The position numbers and the translations under genes are program-made. From the NCBI RefSeq assembly GCF_024343775.1, contig NZ_RJUF01000182.1, forward strand, positions 1-64,000: DNA of 64,000 nucleotides, written 5' to 3'. Source of the DNA: Lacihabitans soyangensis (lineage in GTDB: Bacteria; Bacteroidota; Bacteroidia; Cytophagales; Spirosomataceae). This document shows positions 25,852 to 35,233 of this stretch, one piece after another (within the stretch, counting starts at the first letter, position 1; every line of letters starts with the position of its first letter). Under the pieces are notes generated by a model, which saw nothing but the letters and a program-made list of their open reading frames with translations, made no database searches and was not told where the DNA came from.

Positions 25852-27342
25852 ATGGGTATTATAATCCGTCAGAGTATTAAATCAAGTGTAGGCTATTATT
25901 TGGGAGTAATACTTGGTGCAGTTAATACCCTTTTCATTGCAACACATTTTTTATCAACTGATCAACTAGCAGTTTCAAGAATATTGCTTGAAAACAGTTT
26001 GATTTTTGCGGCATTTATTCATTTGGGGGCCCCACATATTAGCGATAAATTTTTTGCTAGATTTAAGGATGAAGCTAAAGGGCACAATGGGATATTGGGT
26101 TATTTGATGCTTTTCCCATTAATTGGTTCACTTTTATTGTGTTTAATTTTCTTTCTATTTAGGCAAAATATTCAGGAGATTTATGTGGCAAAATCGCCTT
26201 CAATTGTGCCTTTTCTTTGGTTGAGCCTGCCAATGTCATTCTTCTGGGCTTTCATTATGATTTTGGAAGCCTACTCCAGAGCAAACAATCGTATTGCATT
26301 TCCAACTTTTTTTAGAGAGGCTGTTTTTAGAATTCTTAATATAAGCTTGATAATTGCTTTTGGCCTAGGTTGGATTAGTTTTGAAGCCTTTCTATATTTA
26401 AATGCAGGGGCAATATTTCTAATAATTATTGCACTGATGATTTACCTAAAAGTGTTAGATAAACTTTATTTGAATTTCGGATTTTTGAAAATCAAAAAAG
26501 AGCTATTTTGGGAAAGTGTAAAGTTTGGAGGTTTGGTAATAATCGGAGGTTTGGGCGTAAATCTGATTCTCTTTCTGGATAGAAACATTATTGCACAAAA
26601 AATTGGTACAGAGGCGGTTGCAATCTTTTTAGTAGCTTCATATATAGCTTCTACCATTGAAATTCCCGCCAAAGCCGTTAAGCAAATTTCAGGGCCAATT
26701 TTATCGGAGTATATTTTTAATTCTAATCTAAAAAAAATAGATGAGCTATATAAAAAGTCGGCCCTCAACTTAATGATTATCGGTGGTATTATGTTTGTTT
26801 TGGTCAGTATAAATATTGAAGCTTTATTGGGTGTTTTACCCAAAAGTTCAGTTTACACCCAAGGAAAGTGGATTGTTATAGTAATTGCTTTTGCGAAATG
26901 GATTGATATGAGTTTGGGCCTCAATAATGAAATGATTTCTTATTCTAAGCATTATAAGGTGAATACCTTGTTGATAATACTCATGGCTGGCTTGGTTGTT
27001 TTGTTAAACTATTTACTTATACCAATGTATGGTTTATTGGGTTCAGCAATTGCCACTGGTTTGGTTACATTGGTTTCTAGTTTTGTTAGACTATTTTACG
27101 TTAAGTATAGATTTAATCTCAATCCCTTCTCTTTAAAAGAACTTCTGTTGGTTTTATTTTTAATTTTACTGATGGTTTTGGGTTCTATAATTCCAAGTTT
27201 TGGGAACTCAAAAATCCAGTTGCTTTTTAATATTGGGATAAAGTCTTTACTGGTTTTGTCAATTTATTTCTATGTATTGATAAGATACAGAATCTCTGAA
27301 GATATTTCGTCTTTGTATAATAAACTGAAATCAATTATTTAG
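25852..27342 (+). CDS. polysaccharide flippase (Wzx/MOP family)
   Basis: A 496-residue integral membrane protein with about 13-14 predicted helices, starting SIKSSVGYYLGVILGAVNTLFIA, the usual first helix of oligosaccharide flippases of the MOP superfamily. It is expected to move undecaprenyl-linked oligosaccharide across the inner membrane. Polar and charged residues within helices are sparse, as in other Wzx proteins. Convergent with the WecF-like gene, overlapping by 12 bases; co-directional with the YfhO-like gene 20 bases upstream. Confidence 0.88.
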   Translation: MGIIIRQSIKSSVGYYLGVILGAVNTLFIATHFLSTDQLAVSRILLENSLIFAAFIHLGAPHISDKFFARFKDEAKGHNGILGYLMLFPLIGSLLLCLIFFLFRQNIQEIYVAKSPSIVPFLWLSLPMSFFWAFIMILEAYSRANNRIAFPTFFREAVFRILNISLIIAFGLGWISFEAFLYLNAGAIFLIIIALMIYLKVLDKLYLNFGFLKIKKELFWESVKFGGLVIIGGLGVNLILFLDRNIIAQKIGTEAVAIFLVASYIASTIEIPAKAVKQISGPILSEYIFNSNLKKIDELYKKSALNLMIIGGIMFVLVSINIEALLGVLPKSSVYTQGKWIVIVIAFAKWIDMSLGLNNEMISYSKHYKVNTLLIILMAGLVVLLNYLLIPMYGLLGSAIATGLVTLVSSFVRLFYVKYRFNLNPFSLKELLLVLFLILLMVLGSIIPSFGNSKIQLLFNIGIKSLLVLSIYFYVLIRYRISEDISSLYNKLKSII

Positions 27343-28401
27343 AACCTCTGAAATAATTTTGGAAGTCTTTTGATGAATATATTCTTTGCCAAAGAATTTT
27401 TCCACCAACAGTCTGTTTGTTTCTTTGTTCTCTAATGTTAGTGTTTTCAAGCCATTTAGGTCCTCGAGCGTAGAGACTTTAAATTCTTTTGAGATTAGGA
27501 ATTTATAGATATTAGATTTTTTGTTGAGATATAGGTGTGAACCATTAAAAATTAGTTTAACAATATTGCCTAGAGCTTGCTGCCTGATATGAGGCATTAC
27601 ACTTATTTCACATGTATTTAAAAGCTCTACATAATCACCAAAAGGCATAAATCCCGTTAATACTTCTGCCTTATTTCCTAATTTTTCCTTGGCATACTTT
27701 TCTACGGCTTTGCTATTAGTTTTGTCACCATAGCTAACGGGAATTATTACTTTTCTGTTTGCAAGTTCTAATGTCGAAAGTATGTCAATAGCTTCGTAAT
27801 GATTATTAGTATATTCAGCTGAATTGCCAAGCAGAATGTTATTACCTTCATTAAATTTAGTAGGTAGTAAATTTATGAAAATAGGGTCTAAATAATTCAA
27901 ATGATAACTATTTGCCACTAAACCATAATGTTTCTTCAATTCAATATCGTCGCCCGGTGCTAAAGTTATGACATTTTTTATTTTTTTTATGCAACTTATT
28001 TGCCTTTGAAACATCGTTTGATAGTCAAAAAGAGTGGGGCTAATTATTCGAACACAATTTAATAAACCCTTATAAAATCCTTTTGAAAATTCATTGAGGA
28101 ATCTATGCTTTTTAGTCTGAGGCATTAAATGAAGGTTAAAGTACCTTCCAAGTTGAAAGGCGTCTGCTCCCCAAATGGTCCAAATGATTTTATCGACCTC
28201 AAAATATTTCCCACTTAAAAGGGGAGCATATTCTCTCCTTAAAAAATGAATGATAATAAGGTCAAAGGATTCTCGTAAATTAAACAGGTCAATATCAGAA
28301 TATGTAGAATAATAGTTTTCATAATTGTTGATTTCATAAGTAGCTTTTACGTAATCTATGAAATTACTTCCATCAATTATATGCAGTATTCTTGCTCCCA
28401 A
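27331..28401 (-). CDS. WecF-like (GT56) Fuc4NAc transferase family glycosyltransferase
   Basis: A 356-residue protein of the TDP-N-acetylfucosamine:lipid II N-acetylfucosaminyltransferase family. The N-terminal ARILHIIDGSNFIDYV, the IIWTIWGADAFQLG block (about 91-104, WGAD being a family hallmark) and the C-terminal LLNTCEISVMPHIRQQALGN (donor-binding helix) are recognised. It would transfer a deoxy-aminosugar to a lipid-linked acceptor at the cytoplasmic face of the membrane. The gene starts 4 bases after the NeuD-like acyltransferase gene, so an operon is likely. The donor sugar cannot be deduced. Confidence 0.82.
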   Translation of the reverse strand: MGARILHIIDGSNFIDYVKATYEINNYENYYSTYSDIDLFNLRESFDLIIIHFLRREYAPLLSGKYFEVDKIIWTIWGADAFQLGRYFNLHLMPQTKKHRFLNEFSKGFYKGLLNCVRIISPTLFDYQTMFQRQISCIKKIKNVITLAPGDDIELKKHYGLVANSYHLNYLDPIFINLLPTKFNEGNNILLGNSAEYTNNHYEAIDILSTLELANRKVIIPVSYGDKTNSKAVEKYAKEKLGNKAEVLTGFMPFGDYVELLNTCEISVMPHIRQQALGNIVKLIFNGSHLYLNKKSNIYKFLISKEFKVSTLEDLNGLKTLTLENKETNRLLVEKFFGKEYIHQKTSKIISEVLNN

Positions 28402-28405
28402 CTGA

Positions 28406-29023
28406 TTACAATGATTTAATTATCTTGCCAGGGACGCCTACAATGAGTTTATTGTCGGGTACGTCGGAGGTGACAACAGTACCTGCTCCAACTATTACAT
28501 TATTTCCGATTCTTATTTTTGGCAGTATCGTACAATTTCCGCCTAAACTACATAGATTTCCAACCTTAACTTTGCCCAAAAGTAAAGCTCTTGGTGAGAT
28601 TTCTGTGAATTCACCAATTTCTACTTCGTGATGTATTTGGGCCCCAGTATTTATCAAAGTACCTTTTCCGATGTTTGTTTCTGGTCCAAGGTAGCAAAGG
28701 TTCATTAAATCGAACTCTTTGTTTATTAATTGGGAAGAATGAACACTTTTGTTAGAAATAACACTTGAAAGATCACCGCCTAGAGATTTAAATTTTTCAT
28801 ACATATTCTTTCTATGAATCGGATTCCCAATACCCAAAACGAAGAAAAAGTTGGCAGGGTAAATCTCTTTAAGCATAGTTTCGTTCTTTACGACGGGAAA
28901 ACCTCTGAACGAAGTCAAAGATGGTGTGATATCGTCATAAAAATATATTGGATGAGGATAATTGTCTTGTAACAAAACATCCAATATCTCAAGAGCATGA
29001 CCACCCGCACCAATTACTAGCAT
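28406..29023 (-). CDS. NeuD/PglD-type sugar O- or N-acyltransferase
   Basis: A 205-residue acetyltransferase with an N-terminal Rossmann-like PglD_N domain (MLVIGAGGHALEILDVL) and a C-terminal left-handed beta-helix built from hexapeptide repeats (about 95-200; IGKGTLINTGAQIHHEV, IGNNVIVGAGTVV), including the catalytic His. Homologues acetylate UDP-amino sugars or sialic acid. The order next to WbpB-, WbpD- and WbpE-like genes suggests acetylation of an amino sugar in the same glycan. Confidence 0.85.
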   Translation of the reverse strand: MLVIGAGGHALEILDVLLQDNYPHPIYFYDDITPSLTSFRGFPVVKNETMLKEIYPANFFFVLGIGNPIHRKNMYEKFKSLGGDLSSVISNKSVHSSQLINKEFDLMNLCYLGPETNIGKGTLINTGAQIHHEVEIGEFTEISPRALLLGKVKVGNLCSLGGNCTILPKIRIGNNVIVGAGTVVTSDVPDNKLIVGVPGKIIKSL

Positions 29024-29078
29024 TTATTTCAAATTTATTTCTTAGAAACCCATTACTTATATTCAAATCTAAGTCTTC

Positions 29079-29978
29079 TTATCCCTTCTTCTTTCTAATC
29101 TCACTAACTATTTCTATAGCTTTCTTTGTTTCAATAACTCCAAATCCAACGCCTTCCAGAATATTTTGATAGCTATGCGTATGAAGTTCGGTAAAACCGT
29201 CAGAGAACTCTATTTCTTCTCCTTCCATATTCAATGTCCTGAAAGTTCGTTTTCCTTGTAATCTGACATCTTCAGGTATTTGGTTATAATCGATGCTTAA
29301 GAACCAGTTTACGTTGGCTTTTTCTAGAACCAAATGACCTTCTGCGAGGTCATCAGTATGTCTAATCACATTGTTTTCTTTAACATCACCAAATATCCAT
29401 GTGAGCATGTCAAAAAAATGAACTCCGATGTTGGTGGCTATTCCCCCAGACTTTTGAATTTCCCCTTTCCAGCTGCGGTGATACCATTTACCACGAGAGG
29501 TAATATATTTTAGGTCAACATTGAATACCTTATCTTTTGGGCTGTTTTTTACTTTTTCTCTTAAAGCTATGATAGAAGGGTGAAGTCGCAACTGTAGAAT
29601 AGTATATATTTTTTTGCCAGTTTCTTTTTCAATTTCTACGAGAGAATCAATATTCCAAGGGTTTAGAACTAAGGGTTTTTCGCAAATCACGTCACAGCCA
29701 GATTTTAACCCAAACCTTATGTGAGCGTCGTGCAGATAATTGGGCGAACAAATACTTACATAATCAATCGGATTTCCCTGTCTGCGTAATTTATCGATGT
29801 GTCTGTCGAACCTTTCAAATTCTGTAAAGAAATCGGCATTTGGAAAATGACTGTCCATTATTCCAACACCGTCATATGGATCAAAGGCCGCTACAAGGTC
29901 GTTTCCTGTATCCTTTATGGCCTTCATATGTCTTGGAGCGATGTAACCAGCAGCTCCTATAAGTGCAAATTTTTTCAT
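29079..29978 (-). CDS. UDP-GlcNAcA 3-dehydrogenase-like (WbpB/WlbA family)
   Basis: A 299-residue Gfo/Idh/MocA oxidoreductase. NAD fold starts at [21 protein letters not shown] (the APRHMKAI sequence is characteristic of WbpB/WlbA), EKPLVL at about 100, [15 protein letters not shown] with the conserved His near 184. The family oxidises C3 of UDP-GlcNAcA to the 3-keto sugar, the first step to UDP-2,3-diacetamido-2,3-dideoxyglucuronate. It overlaps the WbpD-like gene by 4 bases and acts with the neighbouring WbpE- and WbpD-like proteins. Confidence 0.87.
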   Translation of the reverse strand: MKKFALIGAAGYIAPRHMKAIKDTGNDLVAAFDPYDGVGIMDSHFPNADFFTEFERFDRHIDKLRRQGNPIDYVSICSPNYLHDAHIRFGLKSGCDVICEKPLVLNPWNIDSLVEIEKETGKKIYTILQLRLHPSIIALREKVKNSPKDKVFNVDLKYITSRGKWYHRSWKGEIQKSGGIATNIGVHFFDMLTWIFGDVKENNVIRHTDDLAEGHLVLEKANVNWFLSIDYNQIPEDVRLQGKRTFRTLNMEGEEIEFSDGFTELHTHSYQNILEGVGFGVIETKKAIEIVSEIRKKKG

Positions 29979-30553
29979 TTTATTTTTGTAACAATCCCGT
30001 TCTCTAATTTATACTTTTCCTTTGATTCCAAACAAACGGCCAATCCTTCTTTATCAAAATTGAGTTTATGACCATACTCGCTCATCCAGCCTGTTTGTTT
30101 GGCAGGATTGCCTACCACCAACGCGTATGGCTTTACATATTTGGTTACCACAGCACCAGCTCCAATAAAAGCATATTCTCCTATATCGTGCCCACAAACA
30201 ATGGTGGCATTTGCCCCAATTGAAACCCCTTTAGAAACCCTTGTTTGCGTATATTGACCCCGTCTGTTTACTGCACTTCTTGGATTTATGACATTGGTGA
30301 AAACCATTGAAGGTCCAAGAAAAACATCATCTTCACAAATCACACCCGTGTAAATTGAGACGTTGTTTTGGACTTTCACATTGTTGCCAAGAATAACTTC
30401 TGGTGAGACCACAACATTTTGCCCTATGTTGCAGTTTTGTCCAATCTTACTACCCGACATGATATGAGAGAAGTGCCAAATTTTGGTTCCTTCACCGATT
30501 TCACAGTTTGCATCAACAATAGCACTGGGGTGAATATAAACGCTACTTTCCAT
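29975..30553 (-). CDS. UDP-2-acetamido-3-amino-uronate N-acetyltransferase-like (WbpD/WlbB)
   Basis: A 192-residue left-handed beta-helix acetyltransferase. [20 protein letters not shown] and [17 protein letters not shown] show the hexapeptide repeats; [20 protein letters not shown] (about 91-110) is the signature loop of WbpD/WlbB enzymes. It should acetylate the 3-amino group made by the WbpE-like aminotransferase. Overlaps its neighbours by 11 and 4 bases, so three steps of the pathway are translationally coupled. Confidence 0.88.
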   Translation of the reverse strand: MESSVYIHPSAIVDANCEIGEGTKIWHFSHIMSGSKIGQNCNIGQNVVVSPEVILGNNVKVQNNVSIYTGVICEDDVFLGPSMVFTNVINPRSAVNRRGQYTQTRVSKGVSIGANATIVCGHDIGEYAFIGAGAVVTKYVKPYALVVGNPAKQTGWMSEYGHKLNFDKEGLAVCLESKEKYKLENGIVTKIK

Positions 30554-31679
30554 TAAAAAATGATTTAATGGAGTCTGTAATATAGTTCAATTGTTCGAGG
30601 TTCATTTCCGTATGTATTGGCAAAGATAAAACTTCCGAACAAAGTTGGCTTGAAACCTCCAAATTACCAACGATTTTGCCTAAGTTTTCAAATGCTTTTT
30701 GCTTGTGTAAAGGTTTTGGATAGTATATCATAGCAGGAATCTCCTTCGATTTTAGATAATCCTTCAAGTCATTTCTTAGATTATTCTTGACCTTTATGGT
30801 ATATTGATGAAAAACGTGTGTAGAATTGGCTTGCCTGTAAGGAATCTCTAAGTATTCTATTTGACTTAATTCTTTGTCATAATGATTAGCTACTAAATTT
30901 CGTCTTAAGGCAAAATCATCCAATTGTTGAAGCTTTACCCTTAAAATAGCAGCTTGAATTTCGTCCAATCTTGAATTTATACCAATGATATCGTGCACGT
31001 ATTGGACTGATTGACCATGATTGGCTACCATTCTCATTTTTTCGGCTAGTTCCAAGTTATTTGAAAAAACAGCACCACCGTCACCATAACATCCTAAGTT
31101 TTTGGATGGGAAAAATGAGGTAGTTCCAATATCGCCGATGCAACCAGCTTTTCGGCTTTCTCCATCACTGAATCGATATTCAGCTCCGATAGCTTGAGCG
31201 GTATCTTCAATTACTTTCAGGTTATTTTTGCCGGCTAATTTCATAATGGGTTCCATATCTGTACATTGCCCAAATAGGTGTACAGGAACAATAAGCTTTG
31301 TTTTTTCAGTTATAGCTTCTTCAATAATGTCAGCCGTGATATTGAATGTTTTTTGATCAACATCCACCATAACTGGTGTTAAACCTAGTAAACCTATTAC
31401 CTCTGCAGTAGCTACGTATGTAAAGGCTGGTACAATTACTTCATCACCAGGCTTCAAATCGAGGGCCATCATGGCTATCTGCAAAGCATCAGTACCGTTA
31501 CCGCAAGCAATCAATTTCGCAACGCTCAGATATTCAGCCAATTCGTTCTGGAAGGCATTAAAATTATGACCTTTAATAAATTGACTTTTTTGTATGGTTT
31601 CAAAAATAGCATGGTCAATGTCTTCCTTTAGTCTAAGATATTGCTGCTTTAAATCTACCATTTGGATGCTGTAGTCCAT
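30543..31679 (-). CDS. DegT/DnrJ/EryC1/StrS aminotransferase (WbpE/WlbC-like)
   Basis: A 378-residue PLP-dependent sugar aminotransferase. The PLP lysine is in [16 protein letters not shown] (about 188-203), the Asp that pairs with the PLP nitrogen in [14 protein letters not shown] (about 153-166). FKGHNFNAF-type N-terminus and GCYGDGG are typical of WbpE-type enzymes that place an amino group at C3 of UDP-3-keto-GlcNAcA. Located directly upstream of the WbpD- and WbpB-like genes; first in the operon, with a -7-like element 52 bases upstream. Confidence 0.88.
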   Translation of the reverse strand: MDYSIQMVDLKQQYLRLKEDIDHAIFETIQKSQFIKGHNFNAFQNELAEYLSVAKLIACGNGTDALQIAMMALDLKPGDEVIVPAFTYVATAEVIGLLGLTPVMVDVDQKTFNITADIIEEAITEKTKLIVPVHLFGQCTDMEPIMKLAGKNNLKVIEDTAQAIGAEYRFSDGESRKAGCIGDIGTTSFFPSKNLGCYGDGGAVFSNNLELAEKMRMVANHGQSVQYVHDIIGINSRLDEIQAAILRVKLQQLDDFALRRNLVANHYDKELSQIEYLEIPYRQANSTHVFHQYTIKVKNNLRNDLKDYLKSKEIPAMIYYPKPLHKQKAFENLGKIVGNLEVSSQLCSEVLSLPIHTEMNLEQLNYITDSIKSFFNGK

Positions 31680-31730
31680 TTTTTCTATTGAGGTTAAATA
31701 TTTGAGTGATTCTACACTCTAAACTTCATG

Positions 31731-31738
31731 CAAAAGTA
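31731..31738 (-). promoter_or_regulatory. -7-like element upstream of the WbpE-like operon
   Basis: TACTTTTG on the minus strand fits TAnnTTTG exactly. No TTTG at 18-21 bases upstream, so only the -7 half is supported. Confidence 0.4.
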
Positions 31739-31811
31739 TGAAATTTGATAAACGATTTTTTAGTTTGTTCGCATTTAAAGAAGTGAATTATTTACAAAAT
31801 ACTTATGAAGT

Positions 31812-32522
31812 TCATTTTATCCATTGTTTCCAAAACTCAGGGTCGTATTTCTCCCAAGCATGTACTCCAAAAGGTAACTGGTGTTTTGTGATTTCAAAAG
31901 CTTTTCTGGGTTCCATTTCGAAGGCAAAATAAAGGGCTTCTAAAGCCTTTGGTCTTCTAAAAAATGGATTAAGGAAATACAAGAATAATCCCCAAAACAT
32001 ATCTTCGTTTTTTACGAAATTCTTTAATAATGGCATAAATATCAGGCAATTCCTATAATGGCTTTTTACTTTTCTTAATGATAATCCTCCATTTCCAACT
32101 CGGTTTACGAAATAAGGACTTAAGTCAAACTTTGGTTTGCCCCTGGTCAAAGGAGGCTTTGATATCCATGGTGCTCCAATATAATCATAACCTTTATTAC
32201 ACCATTTTTCAAGAGCATCTTCAAATACCCAAGCGTCGAGTTGGTAAATCAGTATGTACTCGTAACTAAAGAATTGTTTGTAAAAATTAGGCGAAAGCAT
32301 AAGGGCACTATATCCGTCAATGGAGTTGAAATAGGTGGGTTCAAAGCCAATCCATTCAAAATTTGGGAGGATTTTTTTATAGTTTTCAAGATTCAAACTA
32401 TACGGTCCAAATAATATAACTTTATATCTTCCGAGTATATTTTTAACTTGAATCAAAGATTTCTCCTCGCTTTCAGATAGAACTTCTTTATATATTGGTA
32501 TAACGACTGCTACTTTCTTCAA
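31812..32522 (-). CDS. DUF5672 protein, probable glycosyltransferase
   Basis: A 236-residue protein of the DUF5672 family, proteins found in glycan clusters and thought to be GT-A-like transferases. Blocks seen: VAVVIPIYKE at the N-terminus, EYILIYQLDAWVFEDALEKW (about 89-108, with a D-x-W in the place of a DxD motif), YDYIGAPW and VGNGGLSLRK (about 143-152). No membrane segment. It overlaps the start of the preceding glycosyltransferase's end by 4 bases, so they form a pair. Confidence 0.82.
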   Translation of the reverse strand: MKKVAVVIPIYKEVLSESEEKSLIQVKNILGRYKVILFGPYSLNLENYKKILPNFEWIGFEPTYFNSIDGYSALMLSPNFYKQFFSYEYILIYQLDAWVFEDALEKWCNKGYDYIGAPWISKPPLTRGKPKFDLSPYFVNRVGNGGLSLRKVKSHYRNCLIFMPLLKNFVKNEDMFWGLFLYFLNPFFRRPKALEALYFAFEMEPRKAFEITKHQLPFGVHAWEKYDPEFWKQWIK

Positions 32523-33655
32523 TTCTCTATAAATTTATCTCTTACTGGTTTTAACTTTGACTCCCATGTAAAGTTTTCAATGGCATATTTATTCATTACG
32601 AGGTGATAATTCGGGAATTCTTTGAGTTTCTCAACGAAGTTCACAATCAGATTTACGTCAATTGCCTCATCAGATGCTGGTAGTTTTAATATGAAAGGGT
32701 AGCCGTCAGGGAAACCGAAATCATCATGCGATGCCATAAATGGCAGACCTCTGGAAGCAAATTCTCTGGCTTTTAAAGCGGAAGCATGGCTTAAGTTCAC
32801 CCTATGTAAGCCTAAAACGCCGACACCCATTTGGCACTTGGCAAACATTTCAATGAGCTCATTTCCACTTAAGAAACCATGGAATTTTACATAATCGGAT
32901 AAATTGTTATCTTTGGTTTGCTTTTTCAAGTCTTCCAAAACATCTCCATTGCCTACCACATGAAGTATGACTTTTTTAAGAGGGTTGGTTATGACATAAT
33001 TTGATATGCCAGCAATTAGTCGGTCAAAGCCGTGCCAACTTTGAACGTTTGCGAGCCCTAATAAATTCAAGATGCCGTCTTCGGCATGCTGTGGTTTAAT
33101 TGGGCCGAATTTTTCGACATCGATGCCATTATCTGTTTTGATAGTCGGAATATCAAAAATGGTATCATGGAGTGAAATAGTGACTATTTGATCAATGTAC
33201 TTTTTGAAAAAAGGAGTACAGACTTCGTCGATTTTTTGTTGAATTCTTAAGCTAAAACTCAGTTTGTTGTTTTGATATTTATATGGATATGTAGGTAACT
33301 CCATATAAATTTTGATACTCGGGTTTTGTTTTTTTATGCTTTTCAGCATCCATAAAAAAAGTGGGTTTGTCAGGAAATGTCTAATGTAAACGAAATCATA
33401 TTTTTTTACATCTATTGCCGATAAATAACCAAAATATAGAAATTTAAGAAAGTCGATTTTAGATTTGCAGAAGCTTTGTATATTTTGATTTTTGCCCTCA
33501 ATTTTAATGGTTTTGTTTTCAAAATAAAGAACATCTGTGGCCAATCCTAAGTTATTAAAAGCTTTAGCCTGTGCAAAAACTTTGTTTTTTATGCCAGAGT
33601 TAGCAACATTTCCAAAGTTCATTTTTGTATAAAACAATAACCTCTTCTGATCCAT
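32519..33655 (-). CDS. glycosyltransferase, GT4-like
   Basis: A 378-residue GT-B fold transferase. The N-terminal KRLLFYTKMNFGNVANSGI resembles acceptor domains of GT4 enzymes; the C-terminal donor domain has LLGLANVQSWHGFDRLIAGI (about 195-215), HVVGNGDVLEDLKK and LSHASALKAREFASRGLPF (about 282-300). The canonical E-x7-E is only partly visible (KAREFASRGLPF), so it is a divergent member. It overlaps the DUF5672 gene by 4 bases. Sugar specificity unknown. Confidence 0.8.
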   Translation of the reverse strand: MDQKRLLFYTKMNFGNVANSGIKNKVFAQAKAFNNLGLATDVLYFENKTIKIEGKNQNIQSFCKSKIDFLKFLYFGYLSAIDVKKYDFVYIRHFLTNPLFLWMLKSIKKQNPSIKIYMELPTYPYKYQNNKLSFSLRIQQKIDEVCTPFFKKYIDQIVTISLHDTIFDIPTIKTDNGIDVEKFGPIKPQHAEDGILNLLGLANVQSWHGFDRLIAGISNYVITNPLKKVILHVVGNGDVLEDLKKQTKDNNLSDYVKFHGFLSGNELIEMFAKCQMGVGVLGLHRVNLSHASALKAREFASRGLPFMASHDDFGFPDGYPFILKLPASDEAIDVNLIVNFVEKLKEFPNYHLVMNKYAIENFTWESKLKPVRDKFIEN

Positions 33656-33769
33656 TATTTGATTGTTATTATTATTTCGACCTTGTTTTATGAAATAATA
33701 AAGGATTTGATTCTATTTGAAATAAGCGTAAAATTAACCAATTTTGGAGGAATTTACTAATCGTAATCA

Positions 33770-34531
33770 ATGCCTTTAATCTCTATTATAACCATTACCT
33801 ACAACGCCCAAGATTTCCTTGAACGAACGCTGGATAGTATTCGTAGGCAGACGAGTTCTGATTTCGAATATATTTTGATAGATGGTGGCTCCAAGGATGG
33901 TACCATGGCAATAGTTGAGGCGAATAAGGCAATGTTTTCGGTAATAGTATCTGAAAAGGATAAAGGCCTTTACGATGCCATGAATAAGGGTTTAAGAAAG
34001 GCAAGTGGCAATTATGTTTGGTTTATGAATGCTGGTGATGAAATTGCTGAATTCGACGCCATCGAGAAGTTAAAAACATTGATACTTAAAAATCCAGATA
34101 TTATCTACTCCGACACCATGATGGTTGATAATTCGGGAGATTTGATTGGGCTTAGAACGGAAATTACCCCGCATAAAATTCCTCCGAGCCTTTCATGGAA
34201 GGCCTACAAAATGGGCATGTTAATTTGTCATCAATCCTTTATAGCGAGGAGGTCAATAGCCCCAAGCTATATTGAAAATAACTTGAGTGCGGACATCGAT
34301 TGGGAAATAAAATGCTTGAAATCATCTAAAAGTAATCTGCCTTACCCTGGTATTTTGGCCAAATATTTAGAAGGTGGAACGTCACACCAACAACTTTTTA
34401 AATCTTGGAAAGATAGATACTTGGTACTAAAGACACATTTTGGTTTTTTTTCAAATCTATGGAATCATTTCAAAATTATCCTGAGAGCAGATATTTTTAA
34501 TATCTTCAGAATCTCAAAGTATATCAAATAG
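33770..34531 (+). CDS. glycosyltransferase family 2
   Basis: A 253-residue GT-A transferase with classic GT2 motifs: ISIITITYNAQDFLERTLDS (3-22), FEYILIDGGSKDGT (33-46, first Asp), EKDKGLYDAMNKGL (about 63-76) and YVWFMNAGDEI (about 82-92, in place of DxD the motif reads N-A-G-D). It belongs to the WcaA/WcaE-like group. It is the only plus-strand gene within this part of the cluster and overlaps the convergent bshB1 by 18 bases. Confidence 0.88.
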   Translation: MPLISIITITYNAQDFLERTLDSIRRQTSSDFEYILIDGGSKDGTMAIVEANKAMFSVIVSEKDKGLYDAMNKGLRKASGNYVWFMNAGDEIAEFDAIEKLKTLILKNPDIIYSDTMMVDNSGDLIGLRTEITPHKIPPSLSWKAYKMGMLICHQSFIARRSIAPSYIENNLSADIDWEIKCLKSSKSNLPYPGILAKYLEGGTSHQQLFKSWKDRYLVLKTHFGFFSNLWNHFKIILRADIFNIFRISKYIK

Positions 34532-35233
34532 GTCATTGACGGCTATGGTTTTGGTCTTCGTGTAACCTTCACCATATTTAACACCGATTTTATGCCCCAT
34601 TTCTCTAGAACGAGCCTCTACGAATTCGATGAATTCTAGCGAAGATATATAACTTGCAGGTTCAGGAGAATTTGGATCAAAAAACTGGCTCTTAAATGCT
34701 TTAATAGAAGCTACTTTTTTATCCCATTGTGCCGTTATATCTACAACAAAGTCAGGTTCAATATACCTGTCTTGTATGTAGTGGAATAAATTCTTGGGTC
34801 GCCACGCTGCTTGCTCTTCGCCATTCTGACCAACAGTTTTTATCATCCGTAAACCACTGTAAAAACAAGCATCTACGGCAAGTTGAGCAGCTCTTCCGTG
34901 GTCTGGATGTCTGTCTTCAACTGCATTAGCAAGCACTATTTCTGGTTGATATTTTCTAATTGCTCTAATTACTTCGAGTTGGTGTGCTTCATCATTTTTA
35001 AAGAATCCATCTCTTAAACCTAGATTTTCTCTTGCACATAGTCCAAGAATCTGTTTCGAATCTTCAGATTCCTGTAGTCTAATTTCTGCGGTACCTCTTG
35101 TTCCCAGTTCACCTTTTGAAAAATCAACAATAGCTACTTTTTTACCTAGTGCTATTTGCTTAAGTATTGTTCCTGAGCAACTTAGCTCCGCATCGTCAGG
35201 GTGAACAGCAAGAACCAATATATCAACTTTCAT
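34514..35233 (-). CDS. bshB1: bacillithiol biosynthesis deacetylase BshB1
   Basis: Zn-dependent de-N-acetylase that converts GlcNAc-malate to GlcN-malate, the second step of bacillithiol synthesis. 239 residues; metal motif AVHPDDAELSCSGT (9-22), catalytic Asp in the same block, GELGTRGTAEIR (41-52), and DRHPDHGRAAQLAVDACFY (about 107-125) with further metal and catalytic His. TIGR04001-type sequence with SEEPEYYVxLx-like SPEPASYISSLEF block. Starts one base before the M23 peptidase gene ends. BshA and BshC are not in the window. Confidence 0.9.
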   Translation of the reverse strand: MKVDILVLAVHPDDAELSCSGTILKQIALGKKVAIVDFSKGELGTRGTAEIRLQESEDSKQILGLCARENLGLRDGFFKNDEAHQLEVIRAIRKYQPEIVLANAVEDRHPDHGRAAQLAVDACFYSGLRMIKTVGQNGEEQAAWRPKNLFHYIQDRYIEPDFVVDITAQWDKKVASIKAFKSQFFDPNSPEPASYISSLEFIEFVEARSREMGHKIGVKYGEGYTKTKTIAVNDLFDIL

